Shown piece after piece: positions 1-9,572 of a stretch of 64,000 bases of DNA. Position 1 is the stretch's first letter; the number at the start of each line of letters is the position of its first letter. The position numbers and the translations under genes were made by a program. This stretch comes from Faecalicatena sp. Marseille-Q4148 (GTDB taxonomy: Bacteria > Bacillota > Clostridia > Lachnospirales > Lachnospiraceae), in contig CP073692.1 in assembly GCA_018228665.1 (NCBI GenBank), positions 1,054,001 to 1,118,000 of the forward strand. Direction: 5' to 3'. The notes below the pieces were generated by a model, which was given only the letters and a program-made list of their open reading frames with translations, was not told the origin of the DNA and did not search any database.

Positions 1-53
1 GCCAGTTGTTCAAGATACTGTTTATTTCTTTCGTTGAAAGTTATATTGCACAT
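1..53 (-). CDS. Partial gene, N-terminal 17 residues only
   Basis: The first codons of a minus-strand gene that runs off the left edge. The visible peptide is MCNITFNERNKQYLEQL. The ATG at 53-51 follows a purine-rich GGGGGAAG ribosome site and a good promoter at 89-117. An alternative ATG at 61-59 hits a stop after four codons, which fixes this start. Seventeen residues are too few to assign a family, and no function is proposed. Confidence 0.5.
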   Translation of the reverse strand, partial: MCNITFNERNKQYLEQL

Positions 54-88
54 TTCATCTTCCCCCTCATTGAAAGTATATCTTATAT

Positions 89-117
89 ATTATAGAATAC
101 TTTGTCAGTATTCGCAA
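89..117 (-). promoter_or_regulatory. Sigma-A-type promoter for the left-edge gene
   Basis: On the minus strand, TTGCGA (117-112) and TATAAT (94-89) are separated by 17 bp. They lie about 35 bp upstream of the start codon at 53. The -10 is perfect and the -35 matches 4 of 6. Between this promoter and the parC stop (118-207) there is only AT-rich sequence with a weak hairpin (GTATTAT/ATAATAC) that might end the parE-parC transcript. Confidence 0.6.
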
Positions 118-207
118 ACTAACTTCGATTTTTTCTATCGATTTTTTGTACAAATAGCACAGTATTATTTGTTTTTATGATAATACAACTTTATTCTTAT
201 TCTTTTT

Positions 208-2448
208 TCAACTTCGCATTTTCGTTCCGGTTCCGTCACGCTTCGCCATCTTTAAACGGTTCAGAAGAACTTCCCGCTCTTTAAATGGTATTTTTGTTTC
301 CACACCATCTTCAAACAGATATACATCTGCCAGTGTATCCTGTTTCTGAAGTCGGATTCCCCTGACTCCGACGGCGCCCTTTTTCTTCTCAGGCACTTCC
401 GACACCGGAAACTTCAAAAACATATCTCCTTCTGTACGAAGCACGATATTTTGCGTTTCACTCACCGCCTGTACGCTGATCAGTTCATCATCCTCCCCTA
501 ATTTTGTCGCCTGAATTGTTCGCTTTGCAACCAGGAATTCCTTTCCATCCACCTGCTTCATCATCCCTTTTTTCGTTACAAACAACAGTTTTCCTGAATG
601 GAACTGTTCTTCCTCACATAAAAATACGATGCGCTCTTCGCTGCTCTGATAATTACTGATATTATCGATTGGCTGTCCTTTATCCCGGAATCTTCCATGC
701 GGAATATCCGGCACCTTAATCTGATGCATTTTTCCGTCATGCGTAAACAGACATAGTTTTCCTGTATTCATACAATGAATCACATACCGGTTTTCAGAAT
801 CTGCCGCTTCTTTATTTCGCTCATATACGGATGTTTCCACTGTCTTTCCGTATCCAAAACGATCCATCAGGAACACTACTTCCTGCTCCTCAATTTTGTT
901 TTCCTCAAAAACCGCTTCCTCTGCATTCTCTACAACGGTACGGCGCTTTCTTCCATATGTTTTTTTCAAATACTCCAGATCTTCTATAATCACTTCTGCC
1001 ATAGAATCATAATGATTTAAAATCTCTTCATAGCGCCCAATATTTCGCAGTGTTTCCTCATGCTCTTTCTGAAGCGCCTCAATTTCAAGGCCAATGAGCT
1101 TATAAAGACGCATTTCTAAGATCGCTGTCGCCTGTCTCTCTGTAAATCTCAGCATAGCAGCCATTTTTTTTGACACGTTACTCCGGAACCTGATTGGTTC
1201 TGTAACACCGTTCACAAGACATTCTTTCGCATCTTTAATAGAGCTGCTGCCCCGGAGGATTTCGATGATCAAATCAATCACATCGCACGCTTTTATTAAG
1301 CCTTCCTGAATTTCTTTTTTATCCAGTTCCTTTGCGAGCAGCGTTTTATATTTGCGCGTAGCAAGTTCAAATTGAAAATCTACATGATGTTCAATAATTG
1401 ATTTCAGTCCCATTGTCTCCGGACGTCCATCGCATACAGCAAGCATATTAACACCAAAAGTATCTTCCAGTCTCGTTTTCTTATAGAGCATGTTTTTAAG
1501 ATTCTCTACATCCGCATCTTTCCGAAGATCCAGTACAATACGGATTCCTTCTTTGGAAGACTGGTTAGAAATATCAATAATATCATTGGTCTTCTTCGCC
1601 TCTACAAGCGCACAGACATCATTCAAAAATTTTCCGATTCCGCTTCCGATCATCGTATATGGGATTTCTGAAATCACAAGCCGTTTTTTTCCGCCTTTTA
1701 ATTCTTCCACATCCACTTTACCGCGGATCTTAATCTTCCCTGTTCCTGTCTCATAGATATTCAGCAGATCATCTTTATTTACGACAATGCCTCCTGTTGG
1801 AAAATCCGGTCCTTTGACATATTTCATCAGCTGTTTTGTTGTAATATCGCTGTTTTTCATATAAGCTTTGACTGCATCAATTACCTCGCCCATATTATGC
1901 GTCGGAATACTTGTCGCCATACCTACGGCAATTCCCTCTGCTCCGTTGACAAGAAGGTTCGGAACTCTCGCCGGAAGCACTTCCGGTTCTTTTTCTGTTT
2001 CGTCAAAGTTCGGAACAAAATCCACGATATTTTTATCCAGATCTGCCAGATATGCCTCCTGCGTAAATTTTGTAAGCCTTGCTTCCGTATAACGCATAGC
2101 CGCAGCGCCATCGCCCTCGATAGAACCAAAATTACCATGTCCGTCTACAAGGATCTGTCCCTTTTTAAATTCCTGCGCCATCACAACAAGGGCTTCATAA
2201 ATTGAACTGTCCCCATGAGGATGATATTTACCCATCGTATCGCCGACAATACGCGCACATTTTCGGTAAGGTTTATCATACCGGATTCCGAGTTCATGCA
2301 TATCATAGAGCGTCCGTCTCTGCACCGGTTTCAAGCCATCCCTCACATCCGGAAGGGCTCTTGATACAATGACACTCATAGCATAATCTATATAAGACTT
2401 CCGCATCACATCCGAATATTCCGTTCTTATAATTTGAGATTCCTGCAT
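208..2448 (-). CDS. parC: DNA topoisomerase IV subunit A (ParC-like type IIA topoisomerase)
   Basis: Breakage-reunion subunit of a type IIA topoisomerase, acting on the chromosome in the cytoplasm. The 746-residue protein has the GyrA/ParC winged-helix core with the catalytic tyrosine at Tyr120 ([11 protein letters not shown]). The quinolone-determining segment [12 protein letters not shown] has Ser81 and Glu85 at the key positions. The C-terminal beta-pinwheel lacks the QRRGGKG GyrA box; only a degenerate [10 protein letters not shown] is visible near residue 590, which favours ParC over gyrase A. It starts 40 bp after the parE-like gene, so the two form an operon encoding the A2B2 decatenase. 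The gyrase/topo IV distinction rests on the missing box and the pairing, so a second gyrase-like enzyme is not excluded. Confidence 0.85.
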   Translation of the reverse strand: MQESQIIRTEYSDVMRKSYIDYAMSVIVSRALPDVRDGLKPVQRRTLYDMHELGIRYDKPYRKCARIVGDTMGKYHPHGDSSIYEALVVMAQEFKKGQILVDGHGNFGSIEGDGAAAMRYTEARLTKFTQEAYLADLDKNIVDFVPNFDETEKEPEVLPARVPNLLVNGAEGIAVGMATSIPTHNMGEVIDAVKAYMKNSDITTKQLMKYVKGPDFPTGGIVVNKDDLLNIYETGTGKIKIRGKVDVEELKGGKKRLVISEIPYTMIGSGIGKFLNDVCALVEAKKTNDIIDISNQSSKEGIRIVLDLRKDADVENLKNMLYKKTRLEDTFGVNMLAVCDGRPETMGLKSIIEHHVDFQFELATRKYKTLLAKELDKKEIQEGLIKACDVIDLIIEILRGSSSIKDAKECLVNGVTEPIRFRSNVSKKMAAMLRFTERQATAILEMRLYKLIGLEIEALQKEHEETLRNIGRYEEILNHYDSMAEVIIEDLEYLKKTYGRKRRTVVENAEEAVFEENKIEEQEVVFLMDRFGYGKTVETSVYERNKEAADSENRYVIHCMNTGKLCLFTHDGKMHQIKVPDIPHGRFRDKGQPIDNISNYQSSEERIVFLCEEEQFHSGKLLFVTKKGMMKQVDGKEFLVAKRTIQATKLGEDDELISVQAVSETQNIVLRTEGDMFLKFPVSEVPEKKKGAVGVRGIRLQKQDTLADVYLFEDGVETKIPFKEREVLLNRLKMAKRDGTGTKMRS

Positions 2449-2488
2449 CTTTATTCGCTTCTCCTTCTATATTTATCACTCTATCCAG

Positions 2489-4411
2489 TTAAACATCTAA
2501 TTCTGCTTCGCGGGCATTTTCATAAATAAACGCTTTCCGCGGCGGCACCTCGCTTCCCATCAGCATCTCTGTTACGCTGGAAGCCATTCTTGCATCTTCA
2601 ATTTCTACAAGTTTCAGCATACGGGTTTCCGGATTCAGCGTTGTCTCCCAGAGCTGCTCTGCATCCATCTCTCCAAGCCCTTTGTAGCGCTGCAGTGTAA
2701 ATGGCCCTTCGTGTGTTCTGCGATACCGCTCCAATGCTTTGTCATCGTAGAGATACTCCTCTTCTCCCTTCTTTGGCATCGCCTTATAAAGGGGCGGCAT
2801 AGCAATATATACATGTCCTTCATAGATCAATTCCGGCATAAACCGATAAAATAACGTAAGCAGCAATGTTGAAATATGCGCTCCGTCCACATCCGCATCG
2901 GCCATAATAATGATTTTATCGTAACGAAGTTTACTGATATCAAAATCATTTCCGTACCCTTCTGAAAATCCACATCCAAATGCATTAATCATCGTTTTGA
3001 TTTCTGCATTGGCAAGAATCTTATCTATACTCGCCTTTTCCACGTTTAAAATCTTACCGCGGATTGGCAGGATTGCCTGATACATTCTATTTCTCGCTGT
3101 TTTTGCGGAACCGCCGGCAGAATCTCCCTCCACAATAAAAATCTCACAATTTTTCGCATCTCTGCTCTCACAATTGGCAAGCTTTCCATTACTGTCAAAA
3201 GAATATTTCTGCTTTGTTAATAGATTCGTCTTCGCCTTCTCTTCTGTCTTGCGGATCTTTGCCGCTTTTTCTGCACAAGCAAGCACTTTTTTTAATACTT
3301 CTAAATTCCGGTCAAAATAAAGTACGATTTCATCTCCTGTGATTTTTCCTGCTGCTCTGGCCGCATCCGGATTATCCAGTTTTGTTTTTGTCTGTCCCTC
3401 AAACCTCGGATCAGGATGTTTGATCGATACAATGGCTGTCATTCCATTACGCACATCTGTTCCTGTAAAATTGGCATCTTTTTCCTTCAGCACGCCAATT
3501 TCTCTTGCATATTGATTCATTACACTTGTGAAAGTCGTCTTAAATCCTGTCAGATGTGTTCCTCCCTCTGCATTATAAATATTATTGCAGAAGCCCAGCA
3601 CGTTCTCATGGAACTCATTCACATACTGGAATGCCACTTCCACTTCAATCCCTTCAGTTTCTCCTTTAAAATATACCGGAGGATGTACCGTCTCTTTCTT
3701 TCTATTTAAGTCCTGAATGAAACCAATAATGCCTTCCGGTTCATGATATACAACATGCTCCGGTGTTTCCTGACGTTCATCATCAAATACAATTGTCAGC
3801 GTTGGATTCAGATAGGCTGTCTCATGGAGGCGGCTTTTCACTTCTTCTTCCCGGAATCTCGTCTTTTCAAAAATCTCCGGATCAGGAAGAAAATTAACCT
3901 TTGTACCTGTCTTTTTGCTCTTACCGATAACCGGAAGCAACCCCTCCTGCAGCTCCACTACCGGAACTCCGCGCTCATATTCATCATGGTAAATATATCC
4001 CTCCCGGCTGATTTCCACATCCATATGGGCAGACAGGGCATTGACAACCGACGAACCAACACCGTGCAGCCCACCGCTTGTCTTATAAGCTGAATCATCG
4101 AATTTTCCTCCCGCATGCAGTGTGGTATATACAATACGAGCTGCGGATACACCTTTCTGATGCATTCCTACCGGAACACCACGGCCATTATCCTCCACTG
4201 TTGCGGAACCGTCTTTGTGAAGTGTTACATGAATCGTATCACAGTAACCTGCCAGATGCTCATCTACTGCATTATCCACAATTTCATAAATCAGATGATT
4301 CAGACCTTTCGTTGATACACTTCCTATATACATCCCCGGTCGTTTCCGAACGGCTTCCAAGCCTTCCAGAATCGAAATACTATCTGCGTCATATGTATTT
4401 TTTTTTGCCAT
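2489..4411 (-). CDS. parE: DNA topoisomerase IV subunit B (ParE-like ATPase)
   Basis: ATPase subunit partnering the ParC-like protein encoded just downstream. The 640 residues show the GHKL ATPase fold: EIVDNAVDEHLAG carries the Mg-binding Asn, and VEDNGRGVPVG and HGVGSSVVNALS are the other ATP-binding motifs. These are followed by the transducer domain and a C-terminal TOPRIM domain with IVEGDSAGGSAK and the metal-binding ADADVDGAHI. The length is typical of GyrB/ParE without the proteobacterial insertion. A promoter lies at 4487-4515. Several alternative-frame ORFs over this gene are shadows. Confidence 0.87.
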   Translation of the reverse strand: MAKKNTYDADSISILEGLEAVRKRPGMYIGSVSTKGLNHLIYEIVDNAVDEHLAGYCDTIHVTLHKDGSATVEDNGRGVPVGMHQKGVSAARIVYTTLHAGGKFDDSAYKTSGGLHGVGSSVVNALSAHMDVEISREGYIYHDEYERGVPVVELQEGLLPVIGKSKKTGTKVNFLPDPEIFEKTRFREEEVKSRLHETAYLNPTLTIVFDDERQETPEHVVYHEPEGIIGFIQDLNRKKETVHPPVYFKGETEGIEVEVAFQYVNEFHENVLGFCNNIYNAEGGTHLTGFKTTFTSVMNQYAREIGVLKEKDANFTGTDVRNGMTAIVSIKHPDPRFEGQTKTKLDNPDAARAAGKITGDEIVLYFDRNLEVLKKVLACAEKAAKIRKTEEKAKTNLLTKQKYSFDSNGKLANCESRDAKNCEIFIVEGDSAGGSAKTARNRMYQAILPIRGKILNVEKASIDKILANAEIKTMINAFGCGFSEGYGNDFDISKLRYDKIIIMADADVDGAHISTLLLTLFYRFMPELIYEGHVYIAMPPLYKAMPKKGEEEYLYDDKALERYRRTHEGPFTLQRYKGLGEMDAEQLWETTLNPETRMLKLVEIEDARMASSVTEMLMGSEVPPRKAFIYENAREAELDV

Positions 4412-4486
4412 GCTCTCTACCCTTTCCCAAAACTCATCTGCAATCTCTCCCGGTTATGCATTTGGCACAACCTCATATAACAAAAT

Positions 4487-4515
4487 ATTTTAACATATTC
4501 AGAAACTCTTTTCAA
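4487..4515 (-). promoter_or_regulatory. Promoter of parE-parC
   Basis: TTGAAA (4515-4510) and TAAAAT (4492-4487) on the minus strand with a 17-bp spacer, about 75 bp upstream of the parE ATG. It matches the housekeeping sigma consensus well. Confidence 0.6.
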
Positions 4516-4551
4516 ATTATTTCTTTCTGTAGATCTCTGCGCACATAAATA

Positions 4552-4577
4552 CCGCTGACAGGTATCTCTGTCAGCGG
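4552..4577 (-). terminator. Hairpin downstream of spoIIP
   Basis: A perfect 10-bp stem (CCGCTGACAG/CTGTCAGCGG) with a 6-nt loop lies 28 bp past the spoIIP stop. On the minus strand it is followed by TATTTATG, a weak U tract, so termination may be incomplete. Confidence 0.6.
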
Positions 4578-4604
4578 CTGACTCGTTTTCTTATTTCATT
4601 TTTT

Positions 4605-5783
4605 CTAAGGCGCCAGTACTTTATGAAGCATAGATGCCAGTACCTCCATTGCATTTCTCATTTCTTCTACGGTATTTGTCTGTGCTCCTGCTTCTATTAA
4701 GAGAGATTTCGGCATCATGTGGAGACTATATCGATAAGACTTCAAATAAATCTTCCTTGTAAATCCAGGGTACATCTGCTCCCCCGCTAACTGCATCTGC
4801 AAAGAGAATGCCAGATTATCCTGTATATACGGATTCGGCAGATAAGTAATATCTCCCTTTTCTCTCGTCCGGCTCAAACCATTAAAAAACATAATCTGAG
4901 CAGTCTGTTTCCCATTAATATCTGTTACAAGATGTGTTGTTTCGCGCACTCCGTCTCTGTGAAGATCAATCACAACTTCAATCGTAGGATATTGCGCTAA
5001 TATGCTCCGCACCCCTTCTTCTGCAAATTCATAAGCGCTGCTTCGGTCTAGTTTTCCATTGATCAGATCATATATCCCATCATGGTGTATTGCCGAAATC
5101 CCTTTCGCATTGAGAAGTTCTGTCAGATATTGTCCGACTCCCACAATACTCGTACCCGGATCACCCGGAATAGAATCTACGAATGTTTCCTGAGAATGTG
5201 TGTGAAAAATCAACACTTTAGGACCTTCTCCCGTTCCGGTCAGTTTCATATTGCGTCCGAGCAGATCATCCGCATTCAATTGTTCCGGTCCAATCATTGT
5301 TGTGCGGTCCACTGTATAAAAATTCCCCAGAAGATAATCAAAATTTCTCAGCGCCTCTATCGAAGTGTCAAGGGATGAACCTCCGGTTTCCGGCACATCA
5401 GGCAAAATTGTATTTTCATGCTCCACAAGTTTCCCCTGCTCATCTACTTCATTTTCGTCTTTCGCCTGTTGTTCCAGAATCTTTTGATAAGTCTCTTCAT
5501 CCTCTACCTCAGTCTCATAAACTGCTGCGCCTCCCACAAAACTCCCCAGAGGCATCATTTGTGCCGTGCTCTGCTGCACAAATTCTTTCATACTCCACTT
5601 TTGTTTTCCCAAATAAGTGAGGCCGGGCAAGAACAGATCCTGAGCACCTGAACCAATACTTTTCCTTACCTGCTTTTGCCATTCCTCCGGAATCGTAATT
5701 CCTATGGCATTGACCGCCCATCCGATCAGCAGCGTACTGACAATTACGATTCCGGCTTTACTTATACTGATACGTCTATGCAC
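4605..5783 (-). CDS. spoIIP: Stage II sporulation protein P
   Basis: Peptidoglycan amidase/endopeptidase that, with SpoIID and SpoIIM, drives mother-cell engulfment of the forespore. In 392 residues one sees an N-terminal membrane segment (about 10-28), a variable acidic linker (90-135), and the SpoIIP catalytic domain. That domain contains HTHSQE at His194-Glu199, DLHRDGV near residue 275 and a C-terminal IEAGAQTN. Length and motif order fit the family. In Bacillus gpr and spoIIP are adjacent; here an aldo/keto reductase sits between them, but the neighbourhood is otherwise conserved. Expression under the mother-cell sigma factor is expected from the family and was not read from the sequence. 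Confidence 0.92.
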   Translation of the reverse strand: MHRRISISKAGIVIVSTLLIGWAVNAIGITIPEEWQKQVRKSIGSGAQDLFLPGLTYLGKQKWSMKEFVQQSTAQMMPLGSFVGGAAVYETEVEDEETYQKILEQQAKDENEVDEQGKLVEHENTILPDVPETGGSSLDTSIEALRNFDYLLGNFYTVDRTTMIGPEQLNADDLLGRNMKLTGTGEGPKVLIFHTHSQETFVDSIPGDPGTSIVGVGQYLTELLNAKGISAIHHDGIYDLINGKLDRSSAYEFAEEGVRSILAQYPTIEVVIDLHRDGVRETTHLVTDINGKQTAQIMFFNGLSRTREKGDITYLPNPYIQDNLAFSLQMQLAGEQMYPGFTRKIYLKSYRYSLHMMPKSLLIEAGAQTNTVEEMRNAMEVLASMLHKVLAP

Positions 5784-5878
5784 ATCTCATCCACTCCACT
5801 TGCTTTTCCAGTGATATTTACCGGAAAATTAATCCGGTATCACAATAAGATATGCGTCCGACATTCAAAATATATCTG

Positions 5879-6898
5879 CTAGTATTCCTTTCCAGCCAGA
5901 ATTTCTTTATAGTCTTCATAATTCTTTGCAAGAAGAGCCGGCGTATCCAGTCCGTATGGACAACGCTTCGCACACTGTCCACAGTGGATACAAGATTCAA
6001 TCAATTTCATCTTCGCCTGCATCTCCTCTGTCAACTGAGCAGCCGACGGTGCTCTTCGAATCATCAGTGACATTCTCGCACAGTTATTAATCTCAATCCC
6101 CATCGGACACGGCATACAATATCCGCATCCCCGGCAGAAATCTCCCTGAAGTTCTTTTTTGTCAGCTTCCATGATATGCTGTACCGTTTCCAATACCGGC
6201 TCCTCATCCTGATAGCTTAAAAATTCGTCCAGCTCCTGCTCTCGCTGAATTCCCCAGATTGGAAGTACATGATCATATTGCATCATAAATGCATAGGCTG
6301 CAGCCGAATGATTGATCAGCCCTCCTGCCAGACCTTTCATTGCAATAAATCCCATATTTGCCTCTCTGCATTTTTCCACAAGCGCAAACTCCTTCTCAGA
6401 CGCAAGATAGCTGAACGGAAACTGTAATGTCTCGTAAAGTCCACTCTCGATTGCTTCTTCTGCTACTGCAAGACGATGGTTTGTAATACCGATGTGCCGG
6501 ATTTTCCCCATGGCTTTTGCTTCCAGCATTGCTTCATAAAGTCCGCTTCCATCTCCCGGCTTCGGACAGAAATCCGGATTATGAAATTGATAAATATCAA
6601 GATAATCTGTTTTCAGATTTGAGAGTGTCTCTTCAAGCTGTTTCCAGAACCCTTCCACATCCACAGCCATTGTTTTGGAAGCAATATAAATCTTATCCCG
6701 CATCCCTTCAAATGCCTGCCCCAGTTTGACTTCGCTATCTGTATAACCCCTCGCAGTATCAAAAAAATCTATTCCGTGATCATATGCTTTACGAAGCAGC
6801 TTCACGGCTTCTTCGTCTGTAATTCTCTGGATCGGCAATGCACCAAATCCATTTTTATTCACTGTAATTCCTGTACTTCCCAATGTAACTGTTCTCAT
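5879..6898 (-). CDS. Aldo/keto reductase with C-terminal ferredoxin domain
   Basis: Predicted cytoplasmic oxidoreductase of 339 residues. The N-terminal two thirds form the AKR TIM barrel with the catalytic set visible: Asp/Tyr in FDTARGYTDSE, Lys in IYIASKTM and His in IYQFHNPD. The C-terminus adds a cysteine-rich module (CRGCGYCMPCPMGI and CIHCGQCAKRCPYGL) that should hold Fe-S clusters, so electrons may pass to or from ferredoxin. Substrate unknown. I chose the ATG at 6898 because MRTVTLGSTG begins the conserved fold; upstream in-frame ATGs at 6910 and 6958 are alternatives, and AAAGGA lies 12 bp upstream. It intervenes between gpr and spoIIP. Confidence 0.85.
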   Translation of the reverse strand: MRTVTLGSTGITVNKNGFGALPIQRITDEEAVKLLRKAYDHGIDFFDTARGYTDSEVKLGQAFEGMRDKIYIASKTMAVDVEGFWKQLEETLSNLKTDYLDIYQFHNPDFCPKPGDGSGLYEAMLEAKAMGKIRHIGITNHRLAVAEEAIESGLYETLQFPFSYLASEKEFALVEKCREANMGFIAMKGLAGGLINHSAAAYAFMMQYDHVLPIWGIQREQELDEFLSYQDEEPVLETVQHIMEADKKELQGDFCRGCGYCMPCPMGIEINNCARMSLMIRRAPSAAQLTEEMQAKMKLIESCIHCGQCAKRCPYGLDTPALLAKNYEDYKEILAGKEY

Positions 6899-7008
6899 TA
6901 TACTTACCATTCCTTTTCTCTTTCGTTCTTTAAGCATATTGTACTTACTGCTTATCATACCATTTTTTTATGCATTTGTCTTCTTTCTCTACTATATTTT
7001 AAATGCAT

Positions 7009-7995
7009 TCAGCATGCCGAAGACAGTAACATGTTCAACGCTTCTGAAATAGTAAAACTAATGCGTCCCACGGTATCATCAATATCCTTTGGTGTCATAT
7101 AAAGTCCATTCAGATGCGGTGAGATCAATTCCCGTATCAGCTCATATTTTTCTGCTGCATTATACCCCTGAAGCACAAGCCCCACGCCTTTTAGCATTTC
7201 TGAAGTTTCCAGGGCCTTCAGCAGATTTTCCATTGTGTCATTCACAATCGTCACCGCATCTACCACTGTAGGCACCCCAATTGCAATTACCGGAATACCA
7301 AGTGTTTCTTCTGTTAACGCACATCTCGCATTTCCCACACCTGAGCCGGGATGTATCCCCGTATCTGCAATCTGAATCGTTCGATTCAGCCTTTTACTGC
7401 TGCGGGCTGCCAGCGCATCTACCGCAATCACAATATCCGGCTTTGTTTCTTCCACAATCCCCTTTAGAATCTCCACTGTCTCCATCCCTGTCATCCCCAT
7501 GACTCCCGGAACAACCGCGCTCACAAGACAGACTTTTTCTTTTCCCATGGCATATCTTCCGTATTCCTTTACAATATGTCTTGTAATCCGAAGCTGCTCT
7601 GCTACTCTTGGTCCAAGCGAATCCGGCGTCACCTGCCGATTTCCAAGGCCTGCCACAAGAACGCTGAACTCTTTTTCTCTTGAAACATTTCCCTGCTTAA
7701 TATATTTCCGAATCATTTTTTCAAGATATTCTGCAAGTTTTTTTGAAATTTCTCTGTGATAATCTTCATCCGGCACAGCCATATTAGGCGCTTCGACAGT
7801 AATGTATGTTCCGACCGGCTTTCCCATTGTCTTCGCCCCATTTTCCGTTGTAACTTTCACTGTAGTTACCTTCATCTCCAATTGTTCATTATATTCTTCT
7901 TTTACTTCCACACCTGCGATTTCCACATGATCTTCTTCAAACCGTTCCCGCTCTTCCAATGCCAGGTCCGTCCGAATGTTGTATCTTTCCAGCAT
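7009..7995 (-). CDS. gpr: Germination protease GPR (spore endopeptidase)
   Basis: Aspartic-type protease that degrades small acid-soluble DNA-binding proteins when spores germinate. It is made in the forespore as a zymogen that clips its own N-terminus. The 328-residue product starts MLERYNIRTDLALEERE, matching the GPR propeptide cleavage region (YxxRTDLA), and continues with LVAGLGNRQVTPDSLGP and VIAVDALAARS, which are family signatures. The reading frame is open 53 codons further upstream, but the ATG at 7995 has a perfect GAGGAGG site 6 bp before it and the homology begins there. It is divergent from rpsT, as in Bacillus. Confidence 0.92.
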   Translation of the reverse strand: MLERYNIRTDLALEERERFEEDHVEIAGVEVKEEYNEQLEMKVTTVKVTTENGAKTMGKPVGTYITVEAPNMAVPDEDYHREISKKLAEYLEKMIRKYIKQGNVSREKEFSVLVAGLGNRQVTPDSLGPRVAEQLRITRHIVKEYGRYAMGKEKVCLVSAVVPGVMGMTGMETVEILKGIVEETKPDIVIAVDALAARSSKRLNRTIQIADTGIHPGSGVGNARCALTEETLGIPVIAIGVPTVVDAVTIVNDTMENLLKALETSEMLKGVGLVLQGYNAAEKYELIRELISPHLNGLYMTPKDIDDTVGRISFTISEALNMLLSSAC

Positions 7996-8074
7996 AGAAA
8001 CCTCCTCTTCCTGCAGATTCAAAGCAATCTGACATTTTATTTCTAGTTTTCCACTCTTTTTTCGAAAATATGTA

Positions 8075-8103
8075 TTGACATTTATCATTTCTTGTCCTAC
8101 AAT
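8075..8103 (+). promoter_or_regulatory. Strong promoter of rpsT
   Basis: TTGACA (8075-8080) and TACAAT (8098-8103) with an exact 17-bp spacer. The resulting leader of about 80 nt before the TTG start could hold the S20 autoregulatory target; I did not identify a defined structure in it. Confidence 0.75.
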
Positions 8104-8189
8104 GAATGAGTATGTTTCGGCAAGGCGTTCCGTGTCTGGCTTTGCTGTAACCACATTTGAGAATTCATATTTATTTGGAGGTGTACAAA

Positions 8190-8453
8190 TTGGCTAACAT
8201 TAAATCTGCAAAAAAAAGAATCTTAGTTACTGAGACAAGAACAGCAAGAAATAAAGCAATCAAATCCAGAGTGAAAACTTATGTAAAGAAAGTTGAAGCT
8301 GCTGTAGAAGCAAAAGATGTTGCTGCTGCAAAAGAAGCATTACCAGTTGCTATTGCTGAAATCAACAAAGCTGGAAGCAAAGGAATCTACCACAAGAATA
8401 CATGTGCAAGAAAAGTTTCCCGCTTAACAAAAGCTGTTAACAGCCTTGCTTAA
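8190..8453 (+). CDS. rpsT: 30S ribosomal protein S20
   Basis: Primary 16S rRNA-binding protein of the small subunit. The 87-residue product LANIKSAKKRILVTETRTARN is the typical all-helical, Lys/Arg/Ala-rich S20. The start is TTG at 8190, preceded by GGAGGTG with a 6-bp gap; an upstream in-frame ATG at 8157 lacks homology and lies before the ribosome site. A TTG start on rpsT is common in bacteria and reduces translation initiation, which suits S20 autoregulation. It is monocistronic, with its own promoter and terminator. Confidence 0.95.
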   Translation: MANIKSAKKRILVTETRTARNKAIKSRVKTYVKKVEAAVEAKDVAAAKEALPVAIAEINKAGSKGIYHKNTCARKVSRLTKAVNSLA

Positions 8454-8475
8454 TTATTTATAGAGAAAGATATGA

Positions 8476-8507
8476 GACAACCATACCGTCATGTGGTTGT
8501 CTTTTTT
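8476..8507 (+). terminator. Intrinsic terminator of rpsT
   Basis: Stem GACAACCA/TGGTTGTC (8476-8483 with 8494-8501), 10-nt loop, then six T. It lies 23 bp after the rpsT stop and immediately before the glycosylase gene. Confidence 0.85.
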
Positions 8508-8523
8508 AATGAGGTTTATAATT

Positions 8524-9024
8524 ATGGAACATGTTATACACGAAATTCCGCCACTATTCTCTCCTTCTTCTTCGATTCTGATTCTTGGAAGTTTTCCATC
8601 TGTCAAGTCAAGAGAATGTGGTTTCTTTTACGGTCATCCACAAAATCGATTCTGGAAAGTACTTTCCAGCCTGTTCCGGGAAGACCTGCCTGTTTCCATT
8701 CCCGAGAAACAACAGTTTTTGCTTCGTCACCACATTGCCGTCTGGGATGTCATTGCTTCCTGCGAAATCCACGGCTCCAGTGACAGCAGCATTAAAAATG
8801 CACTTCCCAACGATCTGTCCGTCATCCTCTCCCATGCCTGTATCCGCCAGATCTTCTGCAACGGTACGACTTCCTGGAAACTGTATCAGAAGTATATGAA
8901 ACCGCAATATGCTGTGGATGCTGTAAAACTGCCCTCCACAAGCCCTGCTAATGCAGCTTTTTCCCTTGAACGTCTTACCGAAGAATGGAGTGTGATTCTT
9001 CCTTATCTAAAGAATCCTTCTTAA
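8524..9024 (+). CDS. DNA-deoxyinosine/uracil glycosylase family protein
   Basis: Predicted base-excision repair glycosylase of the Mug/HDG branch of the uracil-DNA glycosylase superfamily (166 residues). Motifs: LILGSFPSVKSRE near the N-terminus, the signature FYGHPQNRFWKVL (about residues 34-46), and the C-terminal LPSTSPANAAF, equivalent to the UDG leucine-loop motif. The family removes hypoxanthine or uracil from DNA; substrate choice cannot be read here. The ATG at 8524 has a GAGG site 9 bp upstream; a frame extension to 8491 would cover the rpsT terminator, so I rejected it. It is followed by a bidirectional terminator shared with the bacteriohemerythrin gene. Confidence 0.8.
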   Translation: MEHVIHEIPPLFSPSSSILILGSFPSVKSRECGFFYGHPQNRFWKVLSSLFREDLPVSIPEKQQFLLRHHIAVWDVIASCEIHGSSDSSIKNALPNDLSVILSHACIRQIFCNGTTSWKLYQKYMKPQYAVDAVKLPSTSPANAAFSLERLTEEWSVILPYLKNPS

Positions 9025-9033
9025 TTCCAAAAA

Positions 9034-9067
9034 CAACAATAGCTGTCCGTTTTTCCCGGACAGCTAT
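9034..9067 (-). terminator. Bidirectional terminator between convergent genes
   Basis: A perfect 11-bp stem (ATAGCTGTCCG/CGGACAGCTAT) with a 7-nt loop between the convergent glycosylase and hemerythrin genes. The minus-strand side runs into TGTTGTTTTT, so it mainly ends the hemerythrin transcript. Confidence 0.8.
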
Positions 9068-9103
9068 ATGTTACTCTATCTTACACTTTGGCTCTCTTAG
9101 TTT

Positions 9104-9526
9104 TTACAGCATTTCTCCGCTCAATCTCATATTTTTGTACTCTGCCACAGAGCGGTCAAATCCTTTGATATGACTATAAAGCCATTTTACTACATTTTTC
9201 TCTACCTGCTGAACAAATGCTTCTGTTGGTCCTTCACTCTCTTCTAACATTTCGTGAAGTTCTTTCACTGTTTCCCGTAATTTTTCATGCTCTTTTTTAT
9301 GTTCTTTGATGCCTGGGTATGCAATTTCTTCCTGAAGCTTTTCCTCTTCTCCAAAATGAAATTCCGTATATTCTGCAAGATATGCCAATGTCTGTATTGC
9401 CTTAACTTTTCCGTCCCCATTCTCACAGGCGCCGAGAAGCTGATTAATCTTTTCAATCAGTTCTTTGTGCTGTCCATCTATCATTTCATTCCCAGTAACC
9501 AGTGTATCATCAAATTCTGCGTACAT
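9104..9526 (-). CDS. Bacteriohemerythrin (non-heme di-iron O2-binding protein)
   Basis: A 140-residue four-helix bundle with the complete di-iron ligand set in register: His20, His57, Glu61, His76, His80, His119 and Asp124. Family members bind O2 reversibly and, in anaerobes, are thought to sense, store or scavenge oxygen. It has no additional signalling domain, so a carrier or scavenger role is likelier than chemotaxis. The start at 9526 has AAGGAGAA 6 bp upstream; an upstream ATG at 9550 overlaps that site. It is monocistronic. Confidence 0.92.
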   Translation of the reverse strand: MYAEFDDTLVTGNEMIDGQHKELIEKINQLLGACENGDGKVKAIQTLAYLAEYTEFHFGEEEKLQEEIAYPGIKEHKKEHEKLRETVKELHEMLEESEGPTEAFVQQVEKNVVKWLYSHIKGFDRSVAEYKNMRLSGEML

Positions 9527-9572
9527 ATTGTTCTCCTTTCGCGTTTCCAACTTCTGTATCTTCCGAAATATT

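Noticed and set aside
7996..8154. N-terminal extension of gpr by 53 codons
   Set aside because: The GAGGAGG site sits directly before the ATG at 7995, and the rpsT promoter occupies the extension.
8104..8189. Possible S20-binding leader structure
   Set aside because: A leader exists, but I could not draw a convincing conserved fold from one sequence.
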